A stretch of 12,536 nucleotides of DNA from an uncultured Collinsella sp. (lineage in GTDB: Bacteria; Actinomycetota; Coriobacteriia; Coriobacteriales; Coriobacteriaceae), in the NCBI GenBank assembly GCA_900551205.1, contig URUW01000035.1:1-12536 (forward strand), in the 5' to 3' direction. Under the pieces are notes generated by a model. The model saw only the letters and a program-made list of their open reading frames with translations, ran no database searches and had not been told where the DNA came from. Positions 1 to 7,584 of the stretch are shown here, piece after piece (the first letter of the stretch is position 1; every line of letters starts with the position of its first letter). The translations under genes were made by a program, and so were the position numbers.

Positions 1-1
1 G

Positions 2-1018
2 CTGCGCGAGCTGATCGGCGCCACCAACGAGATCAACGCGCTGGCCTATAACGCCCCTACCGACACCAAGGAGGTCGTGGAGCTGGCCGAGAGCAAGCTG
101 CTCAAGGTCACGGCGCGCGAGGTCAAGTCGAGCTACAAGACGCTGACCGAGTTTATGGTCGAGGCCTATAACGAGGCCGAGGAAGTGTGCCAGGCCGGTG
201 GCCAGGCTGCGGGCGTGCCCACGGGTTTCCCGTCGCTCGACCGCATGCTCATGGGTTTTCGCGAGGGTCAGCTCATCATTATCGGTGCCCGTCCTGCTGT
301 AGGTAAGACGTCGTTCGCCCTGAATCTGGCGCTCAACGCTGCCGCCGCTGGTTATACCGTCGGCTTCTTCTCGCTGGAGATGTCGGGCAAGGAAATTGCC
401 CAGCGTCTGATCTGCGCCTACGCCATGATCTCGATCAGTGACTTCCGCATGGGCCGCATTAGCCCCGAGCAGTGGGCCAATATCAACGAGGCCACGCAGA
501 CCTTGTCTAAGCTCGATATTCTGATTGACGATACGCCCGGCACCACAGTGACCGAGATTCGCGCCAAGAGCCGCCGCATGCTCCACAACAAGGAGAAGGC
601 CATCATCATCCTGGACTACCTGCAGCTGGTGAGTCCTCCGCCGGGACGCCGCTCCGAGAGCCGTACCGTCGAGGTCTCCGAGATGTCGCGTGGTCTGAAG
701 ATCATGGCCAAGGAGCTCAAGATCCCGCTCATCGCGCTGTCGCAGCTCTCGCGTCAGGTCGAATCCCGTACCGGCAAGCGCCCGCAGCTTTCCGACCTTC
801 GTGAATCGGGCTCCATCGAGCAAGACGCCGATATCGTTATGTTCTTGGACCGCTCCGCCGACGAGGCCGAAGCCTCGCGCGACGATCGACCCGACGAGGG
901 CGTTACGCGTATCGTCGTGGCCAAGAACCGTTCGGGCCCGATCGGCGACGTCGACCTGATGTTCCTGCCGGCATCCACCAAGTTCTATGAGCTTGATGGG
1001 GCACATGCCGAGGAGTAG
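2..1018 (+). CDS. dnaB: Replicative DNA helicase DnaB, C-terminal part (5' end cut by window)
   Basis: DnaB is the hexameric 5'-3' helicase that unwinds DNA at the replication fork. The reading frame is already open at base 2, and the translation before the first possible GTG (77) still looks like the DnaB linker, so the gene starts outside the window. 338 residues are visible, covering the linker and the RecA-like ATPase domain; the N-terminal primase-interacting domain is missing. Visible motifs, numbered from base 2, are the Walker A GARPAVGKTS (95-104), the strand with the catalytic glutamate FFSLEM, the Walker B IIILDYLQL (about 201-209, Asp205), SQLSRQVE, and the LRESGSIEQDAD segment followed by VAKNRSGPIG. 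These regions are typical of the family. No intein interrupts the P-loop or the DYLQL motif, both common intein sites in DnaB. The stop TAG is at 1016-1018, with purA 93 nt downstream. Identification is secure. Confidence 0.96.
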   Translation: MRELIGATNEINALAYNAPTDTKEVVELAESKLLKVTAREVKSSYKTLTEFMVEAYNEAEEVCQAGGQAAGVPTGFPSLDRMLMGFREGQLIIIGARPAVGKTSFALNLALNAAAAGYTVGFFSLEMSGKEIAQRLICAYAMISISDFRMGRISPEQWANINEATQTLSKLDILIDDTPGTTVTEIRAKSRRMLHNKEKAIIILDYLQLVSPPPGRRSESRTVEVSEMSRGLKIMAKELKIPLIALSQLSRQVESRTGKRPQLSDLRESGSIEQDADIVMFLDRSADEAEASRDDRPDEGVTRIVVAKNRSGPIGDVDLMFLPASTKFYELDGAHAEE

Positions 1019-1045
1019 GACAGGCGCCCGTTGCACGGGTATACT
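1017..1045 (+). promoter_or_regulatory. Candidate sigma70-type promoter for purA
   Basis: A -10-like TATACT (1040-1045) lies 17 bp after a -35-like AGGACA (1017-1022), which overlaps the dnaB stop codon. The -10 matches the consensus at 5 of 6 positions and the -35 at 4 of 6. The spacer contains a 5-bp inverted repeat, CCCGT-TGC-ACGGG (1027-1039), ending directly against the -10. A start point near 1052 would leave a leader of about 60 nt before purA. The call is sequence matching only. purA could also be read through from dnaB, since no clear terminator separates them. Confidence 0.4.
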
Positions 1046-1102
1046 GGGAATGTTTTGTGCTTCTGCGTGCCGGCGTGGCGCGTAGACAGTCCATGAATGT
1101 AA

Positions 1103-2398
<1,296 letters not shown>

Positions 2399-2420
2399 TC
2401 GGGACTATTTGGTTATTGCG

Positions 2421-2470
2421 ATATACCCCTTTGCAGCCCAAGCGGGCGGCCGAGGGGTATATTTGCTTGC
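2421..2470 (+). terminator. Hairpin after purA, probable weak intrinsic terminator
   Basis: A perfect 10-bp inverted repeat, ATATACCCCT (2421-2430) and AGGGGTATAT (2453-2462), begins 22 nt after the purA stop. A smaller GCCC/GGGC stem (2436-2439 with 2444-2447) sits inside the loop. The following TTGCTTGC is only modestly U-rich, so termination may be partial. The left arm also takes part in an alternative pairing described separately, so this hairpin may be part of a purD leader and not a simple terminator. Confidence 0.5.
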
Positions 2471-2476
2471 AAAGGG
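2427..2476 (+). promoter_or_regulatory. Alternative hairpin in the purD leader, possible antiterminator
   Basis: CCCTTTGCA (2427-2435) is perfectly complementary to TGCAAAGGG (2468-2476). This 9-bp pairing uses bases 2427-2430, which are also in the left arm of the upstream hairpin (2421-2430 with 2453-2462), so the two structures cannot form together. That is the usual layout of an attenuator. No ligand-binding fold I recognise, such as a purine riboswitch core, surrounds it, and chance pairing in a GC-rich gap is possible. Confidence 0.3.
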
Positions 2477-2503
2477 CTCGCGCGGAGCGGGCCATTCATC
2501 CAT

Positions 2504-2511
2504 AGAGGAGG
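2504..2511 (+). promoter_or_regulatory. Ribosome-binding site fixing the TTG start of purD
   Basis: AGAGGAGG lies 5 nt before TTG at 2517-2519. It is the only strong Shine-Dalgarno near the N-terminus of purD. The frame also runs open upstream into the end of purA, but no comparable site supports an earlier start there. Confidence 0.8.
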
Positions 2512-2516
2512 CACCC

Positions 2517-3821
2517 TTGAAGGCGGACACTCAAACCATCGACATCCTGTTGTTGGGCAGCGGCGGCCGTGAGCATGCTTTGGCAGCTAAGCTCGCAGCA
2601 TCACCGCGCGCCGGCAAGCTCTACATCGCGCCGGGCAACGGCGGCACCGCGAGCTGCGGCGAGAACGTTGTTCTCGACGACTGCGATCCTGCGGCCGTGG
2701 CGGCGTTTGCGCAGAGCCACGGATGCGGACTCGTGGTAATTGGCCCCGAGGCTCCGCTCGTGGCGGGTGTGGCCGACGCCGTGCGCGCGGCGGGTATTCT
2801 CTGCTTTGGCCCGGGTGCCGAGGGCGCCCAGATGGAGGGCTCCAAGCTGTTCTCCAAGCAGCTCATGGAGCGTGCCGGCATTCCGACGGCCGCCTATGGC
2901 TCGTTTACTGACGAGGCTTCGGCTCTCGCCTATGTGCGTGAGCAGGGTGCCCCGCTGGTCGTGAAGGCTGACGGCCTGGCCGCAGGCAAGGGCGTTATCG
3001 TGGCGACTGAGCTCGAGCAGGCCGAGGAGGCCGTGCGCGAGTGCTTTGGCGGCACCTTTGGCGATGCCGGCAACACTGTGGTTATCGAGGAGATGCTTGT
3101 TGGTCCCGAATGCTCGCTTTTGGCCTTTACCGACGGCAAGACCGTGCGCCCCATGGCCACCTCGCAGGACCACAAGCGCGCGCTTGAGGGCGACAAAGGC
3201 CCCAACACCGGCGGCATGGGCGTTTACAGCCCGGTGCCCATCGTGACCGACGAGGAGCACGCCACCATGGTGGCGGTCATGGAGCAGACCGTGGCCGAGC
3301 TTGCTGCCGAGGGCATCGACTACCGCGGCTGCCTGTACGGCGGCTTTATGCTTACCCCCGCCGGCCCCAAGGTGCTGGAGTTCAATGCCCGCTTTGGCGA
3401 CCCCGAGACGCAGGTCGTGCTGCCGCGCCTCAAGAACGACCTGGTCGAGGTTATGCTCGCCTGCGCCAACTGCGAGCTTGATCAGATTGAGCTCGACTGG
3501 CGCGACGAGTGGGCCGTGGCCGTTGTCCTGACGAGCGCGGGCTATCCCGGCAGCTACGAGAAGGGCAAAGTCATCACCGGCATCGCCGACGCCGAGGCCA
3601 TGGAGAACGTGACCGTGTACCATGCCGGCACCGCCGTGGTGGACGGTCAGCTCGTGACCAACGGCGGCCGCGTGCTTGCCGTGACCGCGCTGGGCGACAC
3701 GTTCGAGAACGCTCGCAACCTTGCCTACGAGGCCTGCGAGAAGATTGATTTTGAGGGCAAGACTCTGCGTCACGACATCGGTCTGCGCGCGCTGCGCGGC
3801 CGCGACGCCTGGGATGCCTAA
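2517..3821 (+). CDS. purD: Phosphoribosylamine-glycine ligase (GAR synthetase)
   Basis: PurD joins 5-phosphoribosylamine and glycine with ATP to give glycinamide ribonucleotide, the second step of de novo purine synthesis, in the cytosol. From the TTG at 2517 the protein has 434 residues, close to the usual length. The N-terminal domain opens with [12 protein letters not shown] (11-22). The ATP-grasp domain shows [12 protein letters not shown] (149-160), [18 protein letters not shown] and the metal/ATP-binding [12 protein letters not shown] (288-299), followed by the C-terminal domain with [15 protein letters not shown] is chosen because AGAGGAGG lies 5 nt upstream and the glycine-rich motif then falls at the expected distance from the N-terminus. 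It is probably cotranscribed with the Nudix gene, which begins 21 nt after the stop. Expression may be tuned by the alternative hairpins in the 118-nt leader. Confidence 0.97.
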   Translation: MKADTQTIDILLLGSGGREHALAAKLAASPRAGKLYIAPGNGGTASCGENVVLDDCDPAAVAAFAQSHGCGLVVIGPEAPLVAGVADAVRAAGILCFGPGAEGAQMEGSKLFSKQLMERAGIPTAAYGSFTDEASALAYVREQGAPLVVKADGLAAGKGVIVATELEQAEEAVRECFGGTFGDAGNTVVIEEMLVGPECSLLAFTDGKTVRPMATSQDHKRALEGDKGPNTGGMGVYSPVPIVTDEEHATMVAVMEQTVAELAAEGIDYRGCLYGGFMLTPAGPKVLEFNARFGDPETQVVLPRLKNDLVEVMLACANCELDQIELDWRDEWAVAVVLTSAGYPGSYEKGKVITGIADAEAMENVTVYHAGTAVVDGQLVTNGGRVLAVTALGDTFENARNLAYEACEKIDFEGKTLRHDIGLRALRGRDAWDA

Positions 3822-3826
3822 AGTCC

Positions 3827-3833
3827 GAGAGGA
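3827..3833 (+). promoter_or_regulatory. Ribosome-binding site deciding between two Nudix start codons
   Basis: GAGAGGA abuts the ATG at 3834 with no spacer, but lies 9 nt before the in-frame ATG at 3843. The latter spacing is workable for translation, so 3843 is preferred. The choice changes the protein by only three residues. Confidence 0.6.
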
Positions 3834-3842
3834 ATGAGACGG

Positions 3843-4538
3843 ATGGACGAGAAGAACGAAGAGCTCGTGGACGCGCAGATCGTCGAGGAAGATAGCCGCG
3901 CGTACGGACACGCCGAGGGCGAGCCGGGTGGCGAGGTTGTCGACGAGCCGATGCTGGTGCTGGGCGATGACGACCCGCACGATGCCGAGCTGCACGAGAA
4001 GATTCTTTCGGAGGAGTGCGCCTGGAAGGGCAAGATCCTCGACGTCCACCGTCTTGAGGTTGAGCTGCCCAACGGCCACCGTAGCGCCCGCGACATCATT
4101 CGCCATCCGGGCGCGGCGGCCGTTGTGGCGCTGACCGAGAGCGGCAAGATTGTGCTGGTGCGTCAGTACCGCACCGCCATCGACCGCGTGACGGTCGAGA
4201 TCCCCGCCGGCAAGCTCGACCCGGGCGAGGATCCGCTCGATTGCGCTAAGCGCGAGCTGCACGAGGAGACGGGCTTTAGGGCCGGCCGCATTCGCTTTTT
4301 GACGTCGATTGTCACGTCCTGCGGTTTTTGCGATGAGATCATCCACATCTACTTGGCTACCAAGCTCGAGTTTGATGCGCCCAACCCCGATGATGACGAG
4401 TTTGTCAACGTGGACCTGGTGCCGCTGCACGAGCTGATCGACGCCGTGCTCGACGGCAAGATCGAAGACGCCAAGACCGTCGTGGGCGCCTTGGCCTGCG
4501 ATAGCATCGCGCACCGCCTTGGGGGCGCGGAGCTTTAA
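3843..4538 (+). CDS. Nudix hydrolase, ADP-ribose pyrophosphatase type
   Basis: This enzyme probably hydrolyses ADP-ribose or a related nucleoside diphosphate sugar to a nucleoside monophosphate and a sugar phosphate. The protein has 231 residues from the ATG at 3843. A complete Nudix box fitting Gx5Ex7REUxEExGU spans residues 123-145 (G123, E129, R137, E138, E141, E142, G144). Around it are features of the ADP-ribose branch: KILDVHRLEVELPNG, RDIIRHPGAAAVVAL, LVRQYR and VEIPAGKLDPGE. Unusually, residues 1-52 form an acidic, low-complexity extension (19 Asp/Glu of 52) before the point where relatives normally begin. The gene follows purD closely and likely shares its transcript. Such enzymes are often called housekeeping sanitisers, and a direct purine role is not shown. 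The family is secure; the exact substrate is inferred. Confidence 0.9.
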   Translation: MDEKNEELVDAQIVEEDSRAYGHAEGEPGGEVVDEPMLVLGDDDPHDAELHEKILSEECAWKGKILDVHRLEVELPNGHRSARDIIRHPGAAAVVALTESGKIVLVRQYRTAIDRVTVEIPAGKLDPGEDPLDCAKRELHEETGFRAGRIRFLTSIVTSCGFCDEIIHIYLATKLEFDAPNPDDDEFVNVDLVPLHELIDAVLDGKIEDAKTVVGALACDSIAHRLGGAEL

Positions 4539-4550
4539 CGAGTGGGGATA

Positions 4551-4589
4551 GCCCTGGGACAAGTACTGCTGATTGCTTTGTCCCAGGGC
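4551..4589 (+). terminator. Strong hairpin between the Nudix gene and the ABC transporter
   Basis: A perfect 12-bp inverted repeat, GCCCTGGGACAA (4551-4562) and TTGTCCCAGGGC (4578-4589), has a 15-nt loop and starts 12 nt after the Nudix stop. The sequence after it is T-rich but broken (TTACGTTGTTGATATTTCTTT) and lacks a solid T-run. It probably ends the purD-Nudix transcript at least partly, or acts as an mRNA 3'-end stabiliser. It ends 31 nt before the next gene. Confidence 0.6.
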
Positions 4590-4620
4590 CTTACGTTGTT
4601 GATATTTCTTTGAGGATCAC

Positions 4621-6393
4621 ATGCTGAAGAGGTTTCTTTCTTACTACAAGCCCCAGATGGGGCTTTTTGTTGCTGATACTGTTTGCGCTCTGGTGCTTGC
4701 CGCCATTGACCTGGCGTTCCCCATTATCCTGCGCAATTTGACCGGTGGGCTATTTACCCAGGGTCAGGCTGCCATTATGCGGGCGCTCGGTATGATCGCG
4801 GTGGGCTTGGTGCTGATGTATGCCGTCCGCTGCGCCTGCCGCTACTTTGTGAGCTATTGGGGCCACGTGATGGGCGCGCGTATGGAGTCCAAGATGCGCG
4901 AGGACCTGTTTGACCAGTATGAGCGCTTTAGCTTTGCGTACTTCGACCGCAACAGCTCGGGCGACATGATGAGCCGCGTGGTCAACGACCTGTTCGATAT
5001 CTGCGAGGCGGCGCATCACGTGCCCGAGTGGATCATCATCTGCGGCATCGAGATTATCGGCTCGTTTGTGATCCTCTTTACCATCGCCCCAGTGCTGGCA
5101 CTCGCCATGGCCGTGGTGACGGCGGCGTTTGCGGTCATCATGTTTTGGCAGAACATGCGCATGCGCGAGGTCTTTAGCGACAACCGCAAAAAGATCAGCG
5201 GCATCAATGCGCAGCTGCAGGATTCGCTGGCGGGCATGCGCGTGGTCAAGAGCTTTGCCAATGAGGAGACCGAGCGCTCTAAGTTCCGCGCCTCAAACAA
5301 TCGCTATCTTTCGTCCAAGGAGAACATGTATCACGCCATGGGCGTCTATACCGCGACGTATGGCCTGCTCTCGGGTGTGCTCTATGTGATCGTGGTGCTG
5401 CTGGGCGGCTGGCTGGTCGCCCAGGGACAGCTGCAGGCGGTCGATATGGCGACCTTTGCACTCTATATTTCGCTGTTCTGCACGCCGCTCGAGACACTCG
5501 TCAATTCGGCCGAAACGTATCAGAAGGCTATCGCCGGGTTTAAGCGTATGGACGAGGTGCTCTCGACTGCGCCGGATATCCAGGACAAGCCGGGCGCTAC
5601 GGATCTGCAGGTGATCGCCGGCGCCGTGGAGTATCACGACGTGTGCTTTAACTACGAGGATGTTGAGCTGGGCGAGGGCGATGCCGACGAGCGTCCCGTT
5701 ATCGACCATATGGACCTGTCCATCAAGCCCGGGCAGACCATCGCTTTGGTTGGCCCTTCGGGCGGCGGCAAGTCCACGACCTGTTCGTTGCTGCCGCGCT
5801 TTTATGACGTGGCTACCGGATCCATTAGCATCGACGGCCAGGACGTGCGTGATGTGACGCAGCAGAGCCTGCGCCGTGCCATCGGCCTGGTGCAGCAGGA
5901 TGTCTATCTATTTGACGGTACGATCGGCGAGAACATCGCCTACGGCAAGCCGGGTGCTACGGCAGAAGAGATCGCCGAGGCCGCCCGTCGCGCCAACATC
6001 GATGCCTTTATCGAGTCGCTTCCACAGGGCTATGACACGGTCGTGGGCGAGCGCGGCAGCCGTCTTTCGGGCGGACAGAAGCAGCGCGTTGCCATCGCGC
6101 GTGTGTTTCTCAAGAACCCCAAGATCCTGATTTTGGACGAGGCGACGAGTGCTTTGGATAACGAGAGCGAGGAGGCGGTGCAGGAGTCACTCGAAGAACT
6201 GGCGCGCGGCCGCACCACGATTATCATCGCCCACCGTCTTTCGACCATTAAGCATGCCGATGAGATTGCGACCGTTGAGCATGGTCGCGTTGTGGAGCGT
6301 GGCACGCACGAGGAGCTTCTCGCCCGTGGCGGCACCTATGCCCGTTACTATCGAATGCAGTTCGAAGGTGCGCGTGCGCACGAGCTCGACTGA
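4621..6393 (+). CDS. ABC exporter half-transporter (fused permease and ATPase)
   Basis: This 590-residue protein joins an N-terminal membrane domain of about six helices (residues about 10-300) to a C-terminal ATPase, the usual layout of homodimeric type-1 exporters of the MsbA/multidrug type. The ATPase has Walker A GPSGGGKST (378-386), the Q-loop VQQD (424-427), signature LSGGQ (482-486), Walker B ILILDE (502-507, with Glu507) and H-loop His538 in IIAHRLSTI, so it should be an active ATPase. The region between the two domains includes the family segment LAGMRVVKSFANEE. The ATG has GAGGA 4 nt upstream. The next gene starts 19 nt after its stop and is probably cotranscribed. Only one half-transporter is present, so a homodimer is likely. 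The substrate (lipid, drug or peptide) cannot be told from the sequence. Confidence 0.93.
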   Translation: MLKRFLSYYKPQMGLFVADTVCALVLAAIDLAFPIILRNLTGGLFTQGQAAIMRALGMIAVGLVLMYAVRCACRYFVSYWGHVMGARMESKMREDLFDQYERFSFAYFDRNSSGDMMSRVVNDLFDICEAAHHVPEWIIICGIEIIGSFVILFTIAPVLALAMAVVTAAFAVIMFWQNMRMREVFSDNRKKISGINAQLQDSLAGMRVVKSFANEETERSKFRASNNRYLSSKENMYHAMGVYTATYGLLSGVLYVIVVLLGGWLVAQGQLQAVDMATFALYISLFCTPLETLVNSAETYQKAIAGFKRMDEVLSTAPDIQDKPGATDLQVIAGAVEYHDVCFNYEDVELGEGDADERPVIDHMDLSIKPGQTIALVGPSGGGKSTTCSLLPRFYDVATGSISIDGQDVRDVTQQSLRRAIGLVQQDVYLFDGTIGENIAYGKPGATAEEIAEAARRANIDAFIESLPQGYDTVVGERGSRLSGGQKQRVAIARVFLKNPKILILDEATSALDNESEEAVQESLEELARGRTTIIIAHRLSTIKHADEIATVEHGRVVERGTHEELLARGGTYARYYRMQFEGARAHELD

Positions 6394-6412
6394 TTGATAT
6401 GACAGGAAGTTT

Positions 6413-7378
6413 ATGGCTGACAAGAACCCTTTGACTCCGGAAGAAGTGACGGAGTTATTCTCCGAAATCGATGCATCCGGTGTCTTGGATCCCACGCTTG
6501 CCAAAAAGCGCACCGAGCGCATGCGTGAGAAGGAGGCTGCGGCCAAGCGCGGTGACAAAGCTGCGCTAGCGCAGCTGCGCAGCGAGGACCGCGCGAGCCA
6601 GGCAAAACATATCGACCCGCTGTCCGAGGACGATCCTTCGGGCTCGCAGGTGAGCCATACCATTACGAAGACCGCGATGGCCGTGGTCATTGGTATTTTG
6701 GTGCTGATCGTGGGCATGCAGATTGGCTACGGCGTGATGCGTCGTCTGAACACCGCCAACTTGTCCGAGAGCGTTTCGGTCGATACCGTTTCGACGGCGC
6801 TGAAGGGCGGCCTTGAGTGGGGCAACGGCTTTACGCAGTTCCCGCTCGACTTTACCGTCGATGAAGCCGATGAGCGTACGGGCACGGTCGAGGTGACGGT
6901 GTTGGACACATCGTCTGCCAACGAGCTCGAGCTGCTGTCCAACGGGCAGATCCAGGCCGCGGCACTTGCGACCAACGCGCTGCTCAACGATAAGATCGAC
7001 CGCGTGGTGTATAACGTTCACGCCTATATCGACGAGGATAGCAACATTCAGCACGATTCCTTCTTTGGCATGTTCCCCGCGCGAGGCCACCAGAGCGCCA
7101 TCCTGACGTTCGTGTGGACCAAGAGCTCATCCAACGCCACGAATATCGACTGGAAGATGCGCATCGTGAGTATGGATGACACCATCGCCGAGCGCATTCA
7201 GAAGCAGGTGAACTCGGTGTCGTCGTTGATTGAGGACCCGGTGGTGAGCCAGACCAAGATTGACGAGGAAAAGGCCGAACGTGACCTGGAGCATCGTCTG
7301 CATGGCCGCGAGATTTTCCGCGGCGGCAAGCCCGATCGCACACCGTCCGAACTGCTGGAGCAGGACAAGATAAAATAA
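6413..7378 (+). CDS. Single-pass membrane protein of unknown function
   Basis: I do not recognise this 321-residue protein. Residues 1-85 are hydrophilic, with a highly charged stretch rich in Lys, Arg, Glu and Ala (about 29-65) that may be helical or coiled coil. One hydrophobic segment follows (about 86-109, containing VVIGILVLIVGMQIGYGVM). The remaining roughly 210 residues look like a soluble domain with beta-rich patterns such as GTVEVTVLD and SAILTFVW, ending in a charged tail. No cleavable signal peptide is seen. A short N-terminal cytoplasmic part and an exposed C-terminal domain are therefore likely, though the orientation is inferred. The ATG has AGGAAG just upstream (6404-6409). 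The gene lies 19 nt after the ABC transporter and is followed 6 nt later by a terminator, so the two form a small operon. A partner role in export is possible but not shown. Confidence 0.85.
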   Translation: MADKNPLTPEEVTELFSEIDASGVLDPTLAKKRTERMREKEAAAKRGDKAALAQLRSEDRASQAKHIDPLSEDDPSGSQVSHTITKTAMAVVIGILVLIVGMQIGYGVMRRLNTANLSESVSVDTVSTALKGGLEWGNGFTQFPLDFTVDEADERTGTVEVTVLDTSSANELELLSNGQIQAAALATNALLNDKIDRVVYNVHAYIDEDSNIQHDSFFGMFPARGHQSAILTFVWTKSSSNATNIDWKMRIVSMDDTIAERIQKQVNSVSSLIEDPVVSQTKIDEEKAERDLEHRLHGREIFRGGKPDRTPSELLEQDKIK

Positions 7379-7384
7379 GACGCC

Positions 7385-7424
7385 ATCATCCCGCGTGAGC
7401 CACAAGCCCCGCGGGATGATTTTT
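7385..7424 (+). terminator. Rho-independent terminator of the ABC transporter operon
   Basis: ATCATCCCGCG (7385-7395) and CGCGGGATGAT (7410-7420) form a perfect 11-bp stem with a 14-nt loop, followed directly by a T-run (7420-7424). It begins 6 nt after the stop codon of the membrane protein gene. This is the most canonical terminator in the window and isolates carAB from the upstream operon. Confidence 0.9.
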
Positions 7425-7512
7425 AATCCCCGTCCCAGAAAAATCATTATGCATAGAAAGTCATAATTATCATTTCGTAAACATTTCGATGAAATTAACG
7501 CCATGAGGCATG
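7425..7512 (+). promoter_or_regulatory. AT-rich control region upstream of carAB
   Basis: This stretch is strikingly AT-rich compared with its GC-rich surroundings. It contains two direct copies of CATTTCG (7471-7477 and 7482-7488) one helical turn apart, an ATTTC-GAT-GAAAT inverted repeat overlapping the second copy, and the palindrome ATAATTAT. These are plausible upstream promoter or regulator-binding sequences for carAB. No specific regulator can be named. Confidence 0.45.
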
Positions 7513-7534
7513 CTTGCGGTTACAATACCGCGAG
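7513..7534 (+). promoter_or_regulatory. Candidate carAB -10 element inside an inverted repeat
   Basis: TACAAT (7521-7526) matches the -10 consensus at 5 of 6 positions. It is flanked by CTTGCGGT (7513-7520) and ACCGCGAG (7527-7534), which are reverse complements except for one base. A start site near 7533 would give a leader of roughly 50 nt that contains the PyrR-like hairpin. The -35 is not obvious at the usual distance, so either an activator or a weak promoter is possible. The inverted repeat could be an operator. Confidence 0.45.
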
Positions 7535-7547
7535 GCCTAACTACACA

Positions 7548-7580
7548 CCTTTAAGCCGGTCCTGTGAGACCGGGAAGGAG
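7548..7580 (+). promoter_or_regulatory. PyrR-binding RNA hairpin overlapping the carA ribosome-binding site
   Basis: CCGGTC (7556-7561) pairs with GACCGG (7568-7573) around the hexaloop CTGTGA (7562-7567). The hexaloop fits the CNGNGA loop in the known PyrR-binding consensus ARUCCNGNGAGGYU, and UCCNGNGAG is matched without error. Below a purine bulge AAG (7553-7555), CCTTT (7548-7552) can pair with GAAGG (7574-7578), part of the Shine-Dalgarno GAAGGAG. PyrR with bound UMP or UTP would thus be expected to close the start site, as proposed for single PyrR loops in mycobacterial pyr leaders. The match and pairing are seen in the sequence; PyrR control is inferred, since pyrR is not in the window. 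Confidence 0.75.
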
Positions 7581-7584
7581 AATT

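Noticed and set aside
284..640. Possible intein in DnaB
   Set aside because: The Walker A and DYLQL motifs are continuous and spaced as in ordinary DnaB.
2399..2516. Purine riboswitch between purA and purD
   Set aside because: I see no three-way junction with the conserved core and loop sequences of purine riboswitches, only simple competing hairpins.
4579..4606. Promoter for the ABC transporter (TTGTCC, 16 bp, GATATT)
   Set aside because: Both boxes match only 4 of 6, and the start point would fall within the Shine-Dalgarno, leaving almost no leader.
7564..7584. GTG at 7564 as the carA start
   Set aside because: It lies inside the PyrR-like hairpin loop and lacks a ribosome-binding site, while GAAGGAG correctly precedes ATG 7585.
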